From Prorocentrum cordatum (lineage: Eukaryota; Sar; Dinophyceae; Prorocentrales; Prorocentraceae), in NCBI GenBank assembly GCA_963575745.1, contig CAUYUJ010014631.1, forward strand, positions 178,895-242,894: DNA of 64,000 nt, written 5' to 3'. The position numbers and the translations under genes were made by a program. Each line of letters begins with the position of its first letter. Within the stretch, counting starts at the first letter, position 1. A model generated the notes under the pieces. The model did no database searches. It had not been told where the DNA came from and saw nothing but the letters and a program-made list of their open reading frames with translations. Shown in pieces: positions 52,236 through 63,797 of this stretch.

Positions 52236-52959
52236 CCCCATCGACCGCAAATCAATCCTTGATTGTTCCTCCTATAAACCTCGGACCTCGGGGCGTCCCC
52301 CCTCTTCTCCTTGGGGGGAGACGAAAATGGGGAAACCCGCTCAAATGAGAAAGCATCGACGTGGAATCGGCGATGCGCGGTTCCTGGGCGGGGGGGGGGC
52401 TGCGAGGCCACAGCTAGAGATGGGTGGGCGTTAAGGGGTGGATGAGTGACCCTGTTGGCCGATGCTTCCACGATCGTAGCCCCTGGTTCCCCCCACGATC
52501 GTTGCTTCGCTGCACCTCGCGCCCCTCTTGCTGGGCACGCCCTGGGCGCTGGCGCGCCTGATCAGCGAGCAAGTTGCCAGCGGCCTGCGGAGCGTGCGGG
52601 CTGCGGCAAGACTGCGCATGCACAAGTCAGCACATGTGGGTACTTGCAGGGATCAAGAAACTCCACGTCTCGATGTTATTCGCCGGCGTGAATTGTGCAT
52701 GTACGAGGCGTGACAGAATGCTCCTCAGCTGTCTGGCAAGGTCTCTGTCGTGTTTACAACGGCCGATCCCATCCTTGAGCCTCTGAGGCTTGCTGCTCCG
52801 CGCCAACTCTGACCTTCAGACGGCGCCAGCGCCCCTAAGAATATCCAAGATGGCATCAAGACTCGCCATGCGGGCCACAGCAAACCCAAATTCGTGATTC
52901 CACATGAAATATTTCCCCTTGTTGTTCGACATCCCGCTAGTTCTATCTTCCGACAGCCC

Positions 52960-53690
52960 AAAACGGCCCCAGAGGCCTCCATGACGACAACAGAGCACCC
53001 CAAGACGGCCCAAGAGGCCCCCAAGACAGCCCCAAAAAGGGCCCCAAAACGGCTCAAGAAATCTCCAAAACGGCCCGACAACGAATCGAGAAAACTCCAA
53101 GACAGCCCAGAGAATTCCCAAAGACGGCGCCAGGCGGGCCAACCCCGAAGGCCACATGGCGGCCCCCGATACAGCACAAGGAAGATCCAAGATCCAAGAC
53201 GACCCACAGAAGGCCCCAAGACGGGCCGAGCGACCTTCAAAAAGGCACCAATAAGGCCCCGAGACGGCTCAGGAAACCCTAAGACGGCCCGACAGCGACT
53301 CAAGAAAACTCAAACACAGCCCAGAGAGGCTGCAAAGACGCCCTCCGAACGCGTCAGACGGGCCGAGAAGGACCCAAGGCCCAAAGACGGCCCCTGAACC
53401 AGCACAAGAGAGCTCCACGATCCAAGACGGCCCAAAGATAGCCCGGAACAGACCCGAACCGCCCTCCAAAAGGCCCGAGCGGCCAGAAGACCTCCGAGAA
53501 TGCCTGAAACGCCCCGAAGGGCCAGCACTACAGCCCAGAGAAACGCCAAAGATGGCCTCCGAATGCGGCAGACGGAACCAACCAGCACCAAGACGGCCCA
53601 GACAGCCCCCAAGAGGCCCCAAGGGGGCCCACAAAGATCCTGCAGGAGCCCGCGGAGACGCCCTTTTCGGAAGCCCCCAGAGCAGAAAGA
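52960..53690 (+). repeat. higher-order array of the 12-bp ccaagacggccc repeat
   Basis: The short motif is itself organised in larger units of roughly 205-225 bp. The landmark cagcccagaga recurs at about 53105, 53312 and 53535, each time preceded by gaaaactc-like or acta-like sequence and followed by caaagacg or caaagatg. The long minus-strand frames (LGAVLGASWAVLG-like) are repeat translations. Confidence 0.8.
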
Positions 53691-54232
53691 ACGTCGTCGA
53701 GTTTGAGACCCGCCAGGGTTCAGACCGCGCGCCGAGTTGTAGTGGGTGTTTAAACTCAACCTCCTTCATGCTGCGCTGCTGCGTTGGCAAGATTGCAAGG
53801 CTTTCCGTCGGGCAGATGGATGGGGCACAGCTCTCGGGAGTTCTCTTGTGGAACGATTAAGAAACTGAAAACTGTATGGCTAGATAAAATCAAATGGGGG
53901 TGGGTCGAGATCTCTGAAACCCCGCGGGTCTCGAAGATGCATCGGGCGCCGCAGTCGACCCGGCGCTTTTTGGAACGCTCTGGAAGCGTTCCGGACCGCG
54001 CCGGGGTGATCCCCACCAGCAGGTGCGGCGTGCGTGGTAGAAGCTATATGTTTTTTTTTTACCCGATGACGCGCCCCTGCTCGAGTTGGCGGATAAACAA
54101 CAAAAGCTACGAGAAGTAAAAGTTCCAATTCAAGTGATTGGGAGGCTCCGAATATAGGTTTGTTCAGGAACAGCTTGGGCGGCTGAGTTGGTGCATGCAA
54201 AGAAAAGAGAGAGAATTCGTGCATTGCACCCT

Positions 54233-55018
54233 TTAACCTCGACCCACAAGCAATGGCAGCGTCAAAAGGTCACGCTTGCATAACGAGGCACCAACTGAAA
54301 TTGACCATGTGTTGATTATGTGAAGTCGCAATGTTCTGTGGTTCGGTTTGGCTTCGAGTGCGTAAGTCTGAACAGTCATGGTCTCGGGATTGTCACCGTG
54401 AAACAAGTGCGCCCGCAATCGCGAGCCGATCGGTTCATCCGCGTGGAAACACAAGCGCACGCGCGAAAGCAATAGAGCCCAGAGACACGCTCGCCACTGA
54501 GCGGGGTGCACGGCACGCGCAAGACAATTATCTACGTGTAGCGCCATGTCCAGGACAATTTCAAAACTCGCGATTCGGCTGCAACATGGGGAAGGACGCG
54601 GAGATGAGGAACAAACGGAAACGCGGGAACTGGGAGGGCGAGGAGCGCGAGGAGGTCGCGGGGCGGGAGGAAGGTTGTTCCGGGGGAGAGGCGGAGGCGG
54701 TCGAGAGGATGCATGGATACATTGGTTTCCAATCGAGTGCAAAGTGGCGCCCGCGGGCGCGCGCTGCGTTTGTCGAAACTCCGCCTGACGCCCCAAACCA
54801 GCAGTCAACTCCAACAGCGCGGGCTCACAGTCGGCTCGTGCTGTGAAGCCCCACCAACCCCCATCGCAGATGGACGGGGCCCTTGCCATCAAGGCGAACG
54901 AAACATCGACCAGCGAAGAAGAGTGCGAACCTTTTGCCCCTTCTGTGAATTCCTCGACAGATCCCTCCTGCCCGCTGTCTCCATCGGCTGAGACGTTATG
55001 TTCAAGATGAGCTCGCAC
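54233..55018 (-). CDS. 261-residue open frame, unknown protein
   Basis: The minus-strand frame is open across 786 bp of non-repetitive DNA. The first 85 residues (VSADGDSGQEGSVEEFTEGA, SLVDVSFALMARAPSICDGG, LLELTAGLGRQAEFRQTQ) look like coding sequence. Residues 95-140 are Pro/Arg-rich and may be intronic. The remainder (FEIVLDMALHVDNCLARAVH) is plausible. An overlapping plus-strand frame at 54331-54846 is also open but has poorer composition. No motif is recognisable. It could be one exon with a short intron inside. Confidence 0.4.
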   Translation of the reverse strand: MRAHLEHNVSADGDSGQEGSVEEFTEGAKGSHSSSLVDVSFALMARAPSICDGGWWGFTARADCEPALLELTAGLGRQAEFRQTQRAPAGATLHSIGNQCIHASSRPPPPLPRNNLPPAPRPPRAPRPPSSRVSVCSSSPRPSPCCSRIASFEIVLDMALHVDNCLARAVHPAQWRACLWALLLSRVRLCFHADEPIGSRLRAHLFHGDNPETMTVQTYALEAKPNHRTLRLHIINTWSISVGASLCKRDLLTLPLLVGRG

Positions 55019-55019
55019 C

Positions 55020-55770
55020 CGCGCCGGTTCGACATTTGCGTGCGCCTCTAAGTGGGTGCGTCAGCCTCTCCCCCAATGATGGCGCACTGTTTCCTCCTGG
55101 TCACTCTGCCTCTCCCAGCCCCCATCCCTCCCCGCGCCCTATCCCTCTCCCCATCACTCCCCATGCGTCACCTCCTGATTCCTCGCATATCCCCACATGC
55201 ATCGAAACGCAGAACTGCGCACTGCAGCAAACACTCCAAAAACCATTCGAGAACAATCAAGCATTCACGCGCCCAGACGTGGGAGCTTCACAGCAATGCG
55301 CCGTCGCGCATTTGAGATCGAAAACCAGGCCGCCAACAATAATATGTATTATGATGAACATGGCGACCTAGCTCACGGGCGTGCCCTGTGGCCCGCTAGC
55401 GCCTGTAATTCATGTTAGTGGCGCGTGCGTTCGTGCATGTTGTAATGTGCACTTAGCATGTCATCTACGTGAGACGCACAGGCCAGACACTTCAGCACGA
55501 CTTGGTTTTCGGAAGGTCACCCACTAGATACCCAGGGGCGTCCTAGCTTTTCCTATCAAGCAAAAAGGCTGCATGCACCGACTTCGCCTTGCCACGAGGA
55601 GACACTATCACATTCGACGCTGCAGTGACAGACAGTCGCGGCCTCGCGGGCCTTCATGTATATAGGTTTACCACGTCGGTGGCTCCCTTCGTTCCCATGT
55701 CATCCTGCATCGGGGTCTGGATCCCCCATGCGCAGTGCCAAAAACCAACAGGCGGCGGGCAGACGTTGAC
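55020..55770. other. stretch without a gene that I can support
   Basis: Mixed sequence with no repeat structure and no exon of the local coding type. It would contain the intron 3' of the donor at 55774. Confidence 0.4.
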
Positions 55771-55774
55771 TCAC

Positions 55775-57200
55775 CGATCCTAAATCTGCGGGGCGAACGT
55801 CTTCCAATCGCTCTATCCGCTCTAACCTTCCTGCGAGGAAGTCGCGGCAGAGCTTAATGAATGAAGCGATGCCCTTCTCGAGCCCGTTGCACTCGATGAC
55901 GGCGCAGTTGTTGGCCGGAGCACGTTGGAAGAGGCGCCGTTGGTGGAGGTGCGCAAGGCAGGCCGAAACCTCGTGCAGGTCGCGCCAGATTTCGTTCACC
56001 ACTCGAAAAGAATGAGTCGAAGAAACATGGACTTAGACTCGGCGAGCAACATGGTTCTCGACCATAGCGCACGTGGCCATTCCGGAAGTTGCACGAGCGC
56101 GGGGGGGAGGGGGGCATTTGATGGCGCGAACTAGGATCTTGAAGAGACCGAGGCCACCTCCACCATGGTACCGTCGCGTGAATCGCGCTCATGTACTTCT
56201 GACATGACGAGCGCGAGGGCCCTACAAGTAAAGAGCGCATGTTGGAAGCCAATGGTAAACTCTTCACTGCGTTCGCCATGCCGAAAACGAGCTCAAGGTT
56301 GGCGGACGCGTGCTCGAGCTCGGGCTCATCGGGGGATGTCGCGTCACGTGCAAACGTGCCGATCCATCGGCGCAGGTGTCGTGCATGGCGAGGTTACCGA
56401 CTGAGCCCAAGAAGTTCGCAATCTCGGAAGCTGTCTGCAGGAAGGCGCCCTGCCCCCCCCTGCCAATTGCTTGCTCAACCGCCCGTCCAAAGCAGAGACA
56501 CTGGCTTGCAGCGACGGTGCTGCGACCATGCTCGTGACTAAATCCTTCGCGCGGTTGCGGGGGCTGGCGTTGTTGGCGATGGCCTTGAAAGTAGCGACGC
56601 GAGCATTAGGAGTCGTCTCGAGGGCGGCCTTAAGGCCGCAGGGGAAGCGCCCGACAAACTTCATCGAATGTTCGCACGAGTCCCTGGGGCCGCGCTCGCA
56701 CATGGATGCCCCATGCACAACTTGAGACAATGCGCGGTAGCTGGCGACAGGGATGCCTTCAGACAGCCCCTTCATCATCCATCGCGCCATTCATTGTCAC
56801 GACGCTACCCTTCGCGACGCAGGCTGAGAAGAACTCCGCGAGGATGCTATCGACACCCGCCAGCAAGAAGAGCGCCATCCCCATGTGCCCCCCCGCCTTC
56901 GACGCCTGCTCCTCGCGCCGACATTTGCCCCAAAGCTTCATTGCCTCGAATGAGTGGTCGACGGGCTCGCCGACTGCGGCGAACGCCGCGCCTGTGCCGA
57001 TAAAGCCCGCGCCCTTCGCCTCGAGCGCCGCAACTCCATCGGGTTGCCCAACGCACCCGCGCAGCCAGGATGGCGGCGCGGCGTCCTCGCCCAACAATTC
57101 AAGGGGCCCCGGCGATCTTCTCTTCGCCAAGCCCGCCTTCCGCAATCGAAGCCAGCTGGCGTTGACAGGCTGCCAGGGCAGCCGACCCAATGGAGCTGGA
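55775..57200 (-). pseudogene. orphan coding region broken into about eight frame segments
   Basis: Protein-like sequence runs continuously on the minus strand but switches frame at least seven times. In order: GSAALAACQRQLASIAEGG; KGAGFIGTGAAFAAVGEPVD and MGMALFLLAGVDSILAEFFS; PVASYRALSQVVHGASMCER and ARVATFKAIANNASPRNRAK; GAFLQTASEIANFLGSVGYL; SPDEPELEHASANLELVFGM; EFTIGFQHALFTCRALALVM; FKILVRAIK; VVNEIWRDLHEVSACLAHLH and GLEKGIASFIKLCRDFLAGR. It ends at an ideal donor GGATCG|GTGAGTCAAC (intron from 55774). Several switches fall next to short homopolymers (G8 at about 56455, GGGG near 56775, a GGGGCCCC run near 57105). It is either a decaying gene or a live gene with consensus indels. Family unknown; the helices are Ala-rich and no active site is visible. 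No corrected protein is given because the true indels are not known. Confidence 0.6.
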
Positions 57201-57214
57201 GTGGAAGGCCTGCA

Positions 57215-57310
57215 CCATGGTGAATAACCTCCATGGGTGAATAACCTCCATGGTCTTCGACGCAGGGTCACGATAGCGGGTGAATAACCCCCATGGTCTT
57301 CGACGCGTCT
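57215..57310. repeat. gtgaataacctccatgg tandem repeat
   Basis: Three copies of gggtgaataacctccatgg or variants, two of them followed by tcttcgacgc. It lies in the probable intron between the coding regions at 55775-57200 and 58061-59266. The rest of 57310-58060 shows no gene. Confidence 0.8.
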
Positions 57311-58060
57311 TCGATCCAGCCAACTGTTGCACCGCCCATGTCCTACAGGCGATCGGGGCCCTTGAGATTGTCAGCGGTGCTCTTCATAATCAAGCAATGG
57401 CACCACCCGGCCGTGGAAATCCGAGATGACGAAGTGACTCGACCGAGAGCGTCGGCTAAACCTTCCTGGATAAACGCGCTCGAAGCGAAGTAGATGGGCT
57501 TCATCCGGGTCTCATAGAAAATCTAGCACCTGGCCTGGTGCCACAACATCGCTAGTGAAGGCGCCGGCCTGACCTGCGGCGCGATCTGACCTCATGCCCC
57601 ACCGCTGCTATCACATTAGAATCAGGAGCGCGGCCGAGGGAACAAGAAGCTGAAGCTTTGATGACGAGACGCTAGATGATTATGTCGATGGCGGGGGGGC
57701 GCCCGAGGGAAACCCCGCGGGCGCCCTTGCCTCCCCCGCGAAGTCCATGACAGCGGCCTGGCGAGAGTGGATGGGGCCAAAGGCGTCCCATGTCAGCGGG
57801 CATCAAATATAAAAACGATTGGGTAGTACCGATCGGCCATTTAGACAATATGCGATCGGGATCATATGGGGCAAGATCTGATTCGCGATGCTAATATCTG
57901 ACCACATGGTCACGGCAATATAGTAGAAGTTTGGGAATGGTACGATGTCGTAACTAATTGCGTTGATGCGTTACCCCTGGTATGCGTCGTTTGCCTAGCG
58001 TCAAACATGTACCTTCTATGGCTAAGCAGGCCCGTAACACTTAACAAAACATAGATTTAC

Positions 58061-59266
58061 TTTGATATCAAGGCGGTCTGCTTCGACCACAGCAGACGCG
58101 GCGATTGGTTTCGGGCTGAGAGCCAGACTCAGGGAAAGCACCGCACCGCGAACGCGATCCGCAAGGCCGGCCAACTTGAAATGCTTGCGATGCGTCTTGA
58201 CGCAGTCGCGGTGCTGCTTCAAAAACCATGCCGTCGGTCCATGCACCAGCAATCACCAGGGCCACGGCGCCCCCCGTCGACTCCACCTCGGTGTTCAAGG
58301 AGGCATGGCTGCCGACGTGCTTGACGAAGGCGGACTCCTTCACGTTCCCCCGCCCGCTGCCAGCGAGCATCTCCACGAGGCCCCGGGCAAGACCAGCGCT
58401 GGCGTCAGCTTTGTTGCTCAGCCTCGCCCACGCAATCGCAGGCGCGTCCGCTTCTGGAGCGGCGTCTCGGGGGCCGCCCTCGATGCTGCCCCCATCTTGG
58501 CCGAAGAACGCGGGCGGCAACACCGCGTCCGACTCGGAGCAACTTCGGTTGGCCCGCTTGCAGAAGAGCGGGGCGGCACCGTCGGAAAATGGACGAGTCG
58601 CGGTTATTCCCGGCTGCGTACTCCCGCGCGGCGCATGCATCGCCGAGCTCGGAGGCGAATTCTGGAACTTGATCGTGGCCAGGTTCTGCGGGTCAATGGC
58701 GGCGTCGGATCGGTCTTCGCCGTGCTCGGCTAGCCCCGCGGCCCGGCACGGCGCGAACTGCGCACCCAAACCAAGTTTCACACACAACACGCCAGGGCTT
58801 TGACGCGCCCCTGCGCCACCCCCGCCGCAGCAGAGCCGCCAGACCCCCGCTTCTCGAAGGTCAGGCCCTGGAACGCGCCCAGCGCGATGTCTTCGTCATC
58901 GGGGTTCTTCGCGACGAGGCCAGCCATGGCCGAGCGCGCGCGAGACTGCCGATTAGATAGAAGTCCTCCACAGGAAGTGGCGCTCTTGGCGCCATTGCCC
59001 CTCCCGCGCGAGGGGCCCCGCGTCGCCAGTTCGTCGGCGTCGAAGAAGCGGCGCGAGACAGCGCGGCGTCGGCCGCGCCCAGGGCGCAGGTGCTTCGGCC
59101 ATGAGCCACTCGCGTCCGTCAAGCCTGATGCCGGGGAGGCGCCGTCGTTCGTGCCGCAATCCTCGCTGGCGTCTGCGCCCGCCCCTGCCTCGTCGTCAGC
59201 GCGCTCGTCGACGGGATCGGCCTTCGAGGCGGCCGACAGGCGCTCCGCGCTCGTCTTCTTCGCGCA
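58061..59266 (-). pseudogene. orphan coding exon with at least two frame changes
   Basis: An acceptor gggcgtctgcag at 59267 opens CAKKTSAERLSAASKADPVD, followed by an acidic region and then RSAMAGLVAKNPDDEDIALG and FQGLTFEKRGSGGSAAAGVA. After a shift in a TGTGTG run near 58780 it continues GLGAQFAPCRAAGLAEHGED and GLARGLVEMLAGSGRGNVKE to VESTGGAVALVIAGAWTDGM. After a second shift in a T-run near 58228 it continues FLKQHRDCVKTHRKHFKLAG and SLALSPKPIAASAVVEADRL. It ends at a donor ATCAAA|GTAAATC at 58060. Unknown family. Probably the same gene as 55775-57200. Confidence 0.6.
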
Positions 59267-59269
59267 CTG

Positions 59270-60780
59270 CAGACGCCCTGATTATGGCATCTGGCCTCGT
59301 TTCCGCTCTTGCTTGACTGGTGTACTGCCTGTCTCGCGCGCTACCGTCGCACTGTCCAGCGCGACCGGGCCGCCCATTCCGATGGGTCTTAGAAGCAAGC
59401 TGGGCGAGCGCAAGACGGTCCTCGGACATTGCCGGGCTTCGGCGGACAGCTCAGATGCAACGTGCTTAAACCAGCCAGAACGGCTTTCAGAACAAACAGA
59501 GGGGGCGAGATCGGGCTCTGGCATGCGCTGAGAAGGCCAGCGCACTGGCTGAACAAAGCACAAACTGGAACTGAGAACGAAGACTGCAGAGCCTGCCCCG
59601 CCAGAACAGGGATGGATGGAGCCGAGCGTGGAAGGGGGCCTCGGACAGACGACGTGGACAGGGCGGCCCGGGAACTGGGGACCCTGTTAAAGGCTCGCCC
59701 ACCCCCTGTTCTACACCTGCAACGGCGGTTTGTGGAGTCCACGCAGCGTACATCCCACACCCGCTGAGGACACTCGTCTACCCTGACAGCCGCAACTTTT
59801 ACACCCCAAGAGATAGTCTGAAGATCTGACGCAGGCGCCCTTCTACGCCCACAGAAGGAACATGTATCTATGGGGGGGGGGGGGGGGCAGACGGCTGGCG
59901 GCGTCTCGGGCGCGCTCGGCGCCTCCTCCAAGAGTGGAAGCCAGAGCCCCTGCGCGCGCCCCCCCCCCCCCCCCCCCGCCCACAAACCAGAAAGAGATAG
60001 GCGAGGCGCGGCAACTGCCGCCGAAGCGTCTCGATGAAAACCTGTGTTCCCTTGCAACGATGCGCCTCGATGAGAATCGCCGCGCCGCCCCGCGCGCCCC
60101 CCCCCCGCCCGCCCCCGCCGCCCGCCCCCTCGCCAGCCCCCGCGGCGCCGCAAATTACAGCGCTAAACCGGGAGCAGAAACACCGAGCGCGGACGCTATC
60201 TCCTCGCCCCTGCCCCTGCCCCCCCCCCCCCATCTCGCATTATCGCTGACCCATGTCCCCGGCGTCGAAGAGAATGACCGGGGGCGCGCAGCCTGCGAGA
60301 GATGCGCGCGAGGGGAAGGCGAACGCAGAGGAGGGAATCGGTGAGAAATCGGAAGTGGAAGCGAGGAGGGAGGATCCAAACACCCTCTTCCAAGCCCAGC
60401 AGTCATCAGTTTCACATGCCCGGTTTAGCATTGGCGCGGCGCGAGGGGGAACGCCTCCTGGCCCGCGCGGCGCGCAGCTTACCGAGTTCGCCCAGCTGCC
60501 CCTCCCGTCGCGCCAGGCGGCGCAGCGCGTTCTTCTGCTAGCGGCCGCAGCCGCAGCTCAGCATCGGCGGCGCGGCTGCCTGGGGCCGGGGGTGGCGCGC
60601 TTGCGGTGCGCGAGGCAAACAGTTATGATGCCCCGTCTCCCTCTGGGTTTCTCCGCGGGCCATTCCCTCTGGTGGCCAATCATATATTTATATCGGCCTA
60701 TGGCCTCGGACTGCAACTGCAATGCCCAGGCGACTCGGCCCTCCTTGCCGCGCGCACTGTGCCTACTGTCTGTGGAATAA
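59270..60780. other. region with long G and C homopolymers, no exon assigned
   Basis: G13-18 and C10-16 runs lie at about 59869-59887, 59959-59977, 60093-60102 and 60222-60235. A minus-strand frame near 59310-59470 (RPIGMGGPVALDSATVARET) may be an exon fragment, but its boundaries are unclear. The homopolymers make any reading frame here unreliable. Confidence 0.45.
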
Positions 60781-61680
60781 TAACACCCGGCCCACCGCCG
60801 CCGACCGCGACGTCGAGAACTTCGACGCCGCCGTCGATGCAAAGGGCGCGGAGTGGCTCACCGCTGCCTGGACCATCGCGCTCTCGCAGGGGCGCAGCTG
60901 GCAAGCCGCCCTCCGCCCCGACGACGCGGCCCATTACCGCGCGCGGGTCTGCAATCGCATCACCAGCGCAATCTGCGATGTCGCCGACGGCGTTGCCTGC
61001 CAGGGGCGCGGCAACCTTCCCCGACGCCGTCTCAACCGAATTCAGCGCACCCGCGACGCGCGCGCACGAACAGTCCGCGGCTGCGCCGCCCCAGAAAAGG
61101 ATCATCTGACGCAAGCGGGAATTGGCGCTGACATAGAAGATCGAGCTGCGGCTTTGAATTTAAATTCCCCCCAGCGCCCTCCACGACGCGATCCATCAAA
61201 GGCAGCTCATCTCCCAAGGAGTAGCTCAACATCGCGATGCCCAAAGTCGCAGCGCAATTTCCAACCATCTCCAAACGCAGAGCATCACCAATAACGAATG
61301 TAAGCGTTTTCTTCTGCGCGCCGTGCTGCGACGCGAGCGGGCGAAGCGTCGGCGCGAATGGCAACTCGGGGGCGAGAGAGAATACCGCTTCCATGTCATG
61401 TTCCCGGACGCACCTGCGCAACAACGGAACTTTGGGATCAAAGCGGCACCCCGCTCGCAACGCGCTCGCGCCAATATCTGGAGGTCTGGGGCGAGCCCCG
61501 TGGAACTGCCACGGAACGACGGCAAGATGTCTACAGAGCGCACCGCGCGATTCAAACCATTGACAAGCTTATCGCAATGAGAACGCAACTCTGGCTCCAA
61601 CGTGGCACTGCAAACACATCTCTTCTTCGCAATGCATCCACAAATGCTGGCGCTGCCATCCGCTGAGCCCAGGGGCCTCG
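60780..61680 (-). pseudogene. orphan coding region with frame changes
   Basis: Minus-strand segments, in order: PAFVDALRRRDVFAVP; LEPELRSHCDKLVNGLNRAV and STGLAPDLQILARARCERGA; EHDMEAVFSLAPELPFAPTL, TLTFVIGDALRLEMVGNCAA, TLGIAMLSYSLGDELPLMDR; then MILFWGGAAADCSCARVAGA and GEPLRALCIDGGVEVLDVAV. Frame switches fall near 61590, 61435 and at a G6 run near 61170. In 60810-61120 a plus-strand frame (AEWLTAAWTIALSQGRSWQA) is also open with high third-position C, so strand is less certain there. Unknown family. Confidence 0.5.
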
Positions 61681-61869
61681 CAGCAGCCGCGCGTGACCAA
61701 TCCTTGCTACTCCTCGTAGCACGTGACCGATCTACCCATGTCTGATCATTATACTGCTCTGCAAACCGTGGTACAGGGATCCACAGATTCGCATCACTTC
61801 GCATGCGACGGGAACGCGCCGTCACCAGGCGCGGCCCCAAGGGGGCGCGGACTAAGCAGGCGCGGATGC

Positions 61870-61925
61870 GAGTGGGGGGGGGGGGGGGGGGCGGCGGGGG
61901 GGGCGCTGACAGGCCTGGCGTAGGG
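61870..61925. repeat. long G homopolymer
   Basis: gagtg is followed by about 15 G, then cggcgggggggg. Confidence 0.9.
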
Positions 61926-61989
61926 GCCCGCGTTAGGCCACCGCCCTAGCCCCGCAACAGAAAGAACGGGTCTGGCGGCAACTCGTCGG

Positions 61990-62687
61990 CTAATGGCGCC
62001 GGCTGCCCAGCGCGATGAAACCGCGATTTGCTAAAGGCCCAAGACCGGCCGATGCCCAATATTGGCGTTCAGCTTCTGCCAACATATTCCACTTGCCCTG
62101 GAGGGGCCGCGCAAAATCAGACAACTTCTCGTCCGTCTGCAGACGGTCAGGGGCATGCAATGACTTGTAACAAGAAGGTGCCCCGTTCCTCCGCGAGGCC
62201 TGAGAAGGCGGGGCCCTGTTCTGTTTAACAGACTTGGCAAGTGGCTCTGACATGATTGAAGCTATCTGGCGGGGGTCGTCGACATGGTGGGCCTGGTGCA
62301 CCTCCCAGCGGAACGCCCCGCGGCATGCGAAATCCAGTCCTTGCAGACGCATCGGACACGATATCTTTGCGGAGCTGGCCGCGGGAACGCGCGGGAAATT
62401 GAATCGAATGTCTCGGCGAGCCGAGCGCTCGCAAGACCTGCGCCCCCCCGGCCCATCATAAACCTCCGCGTAGGGCAATGCTCTCACGAGCGCAACGAAA
62501 ATGATGACAAACAATGGGCAGGCATCCCCCTCGAAATCAACGAGGATCTCCTATATCCGTCCATCGGTGAAGCTGTCATCTGCAAGCTTCAGCAGACTGA
62601 TGGGAGGGCGCCCCATTCGCCTCTCGATGCGATCGCACATCGAAGCCCCCGATTGGAGCGCGAAAGACTTGACCCACCACCTCTGAC
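61990..62687 (-). pseudogene. orphan coding exon with a frame change
   Basis: After a tag acceptor at 62688-62690 the minus strand reads QRWWVKSFALQSGASMCDRI and GRPPISLLKLADDSFTDG. A one-base shift near 62550 leads to EILVDFEGDACPLFVIIFVA with LVRALPYAEVYDGPGG. The frame then continues SAKISCPMRLQGLDFACRGA and ends PLQGKWNMLAEAERQYWASA. The last part recalls an HMG-box-like helix, but too little is there to claim it. Probably one gene with the segments at 55.8-61.7 kb. Confidence 0.5.
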
Positions 62688-63115
62688 CTAGATGAGCCGC
62701 GCCCCCACTCCGATCGCATCCCCGTCTGTTGCGCCCGCTTTCACTTGCTACCCCATCTCGCCATGGGCGCCGGGCGCGCGCGCGCCCCCCCAAAACGCGC
62801 GGTCGCAGGCTTGCGTTCGTGCGCAGGGGGCGGCGGCGAACCGACCTGTTGCGGAACGCGCGGCCTGGCGCGCGAAGGGCGGCCCGCGGTCAAGTCGGAA
62901 GACGGCGACGGGGGGGGGCGAAGAGCGGGGGGGGGCGTCCGCGGAGAGAGGGGTGACCAATTGAAAAAGTAAGTCAACAGACGGGAACAAAGAAATCATA
63001 GCGAGGAAAGCGGCGCATCAGCGTTCTGACCGTCGTTTTTGAAGCCTGCGCGAGCAACGCGACGCAGACGCCAATCTGGCGCGCCAGCGCCAAACTGCAT
63101 CAATCGTTTGAGAAA

Positions 63116-63480
63116 TCATTCCCGGCATCTCGCAGGAGGCCTATCTCGCTCATCCACAAGACCTACAAGTGACATGCGTCTCTTCAACACGTCGTGCATA
63201 CACCGCTCGACGCTCTCAAAATCACACATGCTGGTTGATAACTTCCGCTTGGAGTCATCGCTGCAGAAGCCTCCATTGATCCGCGACGGCTTGAGTTTAA
63301 TCTTCGCAATCCGAGGGCATTGGTCGGCAGCAGCGAGTTTCGATAGCTGCGCGTCTATGCCCCCCCCAAGTTTCAAGTTTATCACCATGCGCTGCAATGC
63401 TTTAGGCAAAACGTCAGCAGCAGCAAAGCCAATGTACATCTTGAGCAATACGCTTGCCGAGTAGGTCCTTCGCCCATCCC
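63116..63480 (-). CDS. exon of an unknown protein
   Basis: Acceptor aaccaagcag at 63481-63483, then DGRRTYSASVLLKMYIGFAA, DVLPKALQRMVINLKLGGGI, QLSKLAAADQCPRIAKIKLK and SMCDFESVERCMHDVLKRRM, up to TGA at 63116-63118. Well-balanced composition with no frame change over 120 codons, although third positions are less G/C-rich than elsewhere. The upstream intron contains the CA/CG microsatellite. Function unknown. It may be an early exon of the gene that continues toward 55.8 kb, in which case the TGA would be another break. Confidence 0.6.
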
Positions 63481-63524
63481 CTGCTTGGTTCCAGCCTTCG
63501 CGCGCAAGGTAATTTCTCGCCTTC

Positions 63525-63705
63525 GCACGCGCGCACGCACGCGCGCTCGCGCACGCGCGCGCACACGCACGCGCGCACGCACGCGCACGCGCACGCGCAC
63601 GCACACGCACACGCACACGCACACGCACTCGCACACGCACACGCACACCCACCCACCCTCGCACACAGACACAAACACAGACACAGACACATACACACAC
63701 ACTCG
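63525..63705. repeat. ACGC/ACAC alternating purine-pyrimidine microsatellite
   Basis: Plus strand gcgcacgcacgcgcg then cacacgcacacgcacac for about 180 bp. Alternating purine-pyrimidine sequence of this kind can adopt Z-DNA. Confidence 0.95.
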
Positions 63706-63797
63706 AATCAACTGAGAGATGCCGACCCCGTAGCGTATCGGGCGCCGCTGTACTCGACCATGCACCTTGACATCAAGGTGAACACAGAACGGTCACA

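Noticed and set aside
52725-53790. Hydrophobic minus-strand frames suggesting a membrane protein
   Set aside because: The pattern LGAVLGASWAVLG is the reverse translation of the ccaagacggccc repeat.
60722-61294. 190-residue plus-strand frame opposite the orphan coding region
   Set aside because: Part of it (60810-61120) has good codon composition, but beyond that it degrades, and the minus-strand segments on both sides continue in protein-like fashion. I kept it only as an alternative.
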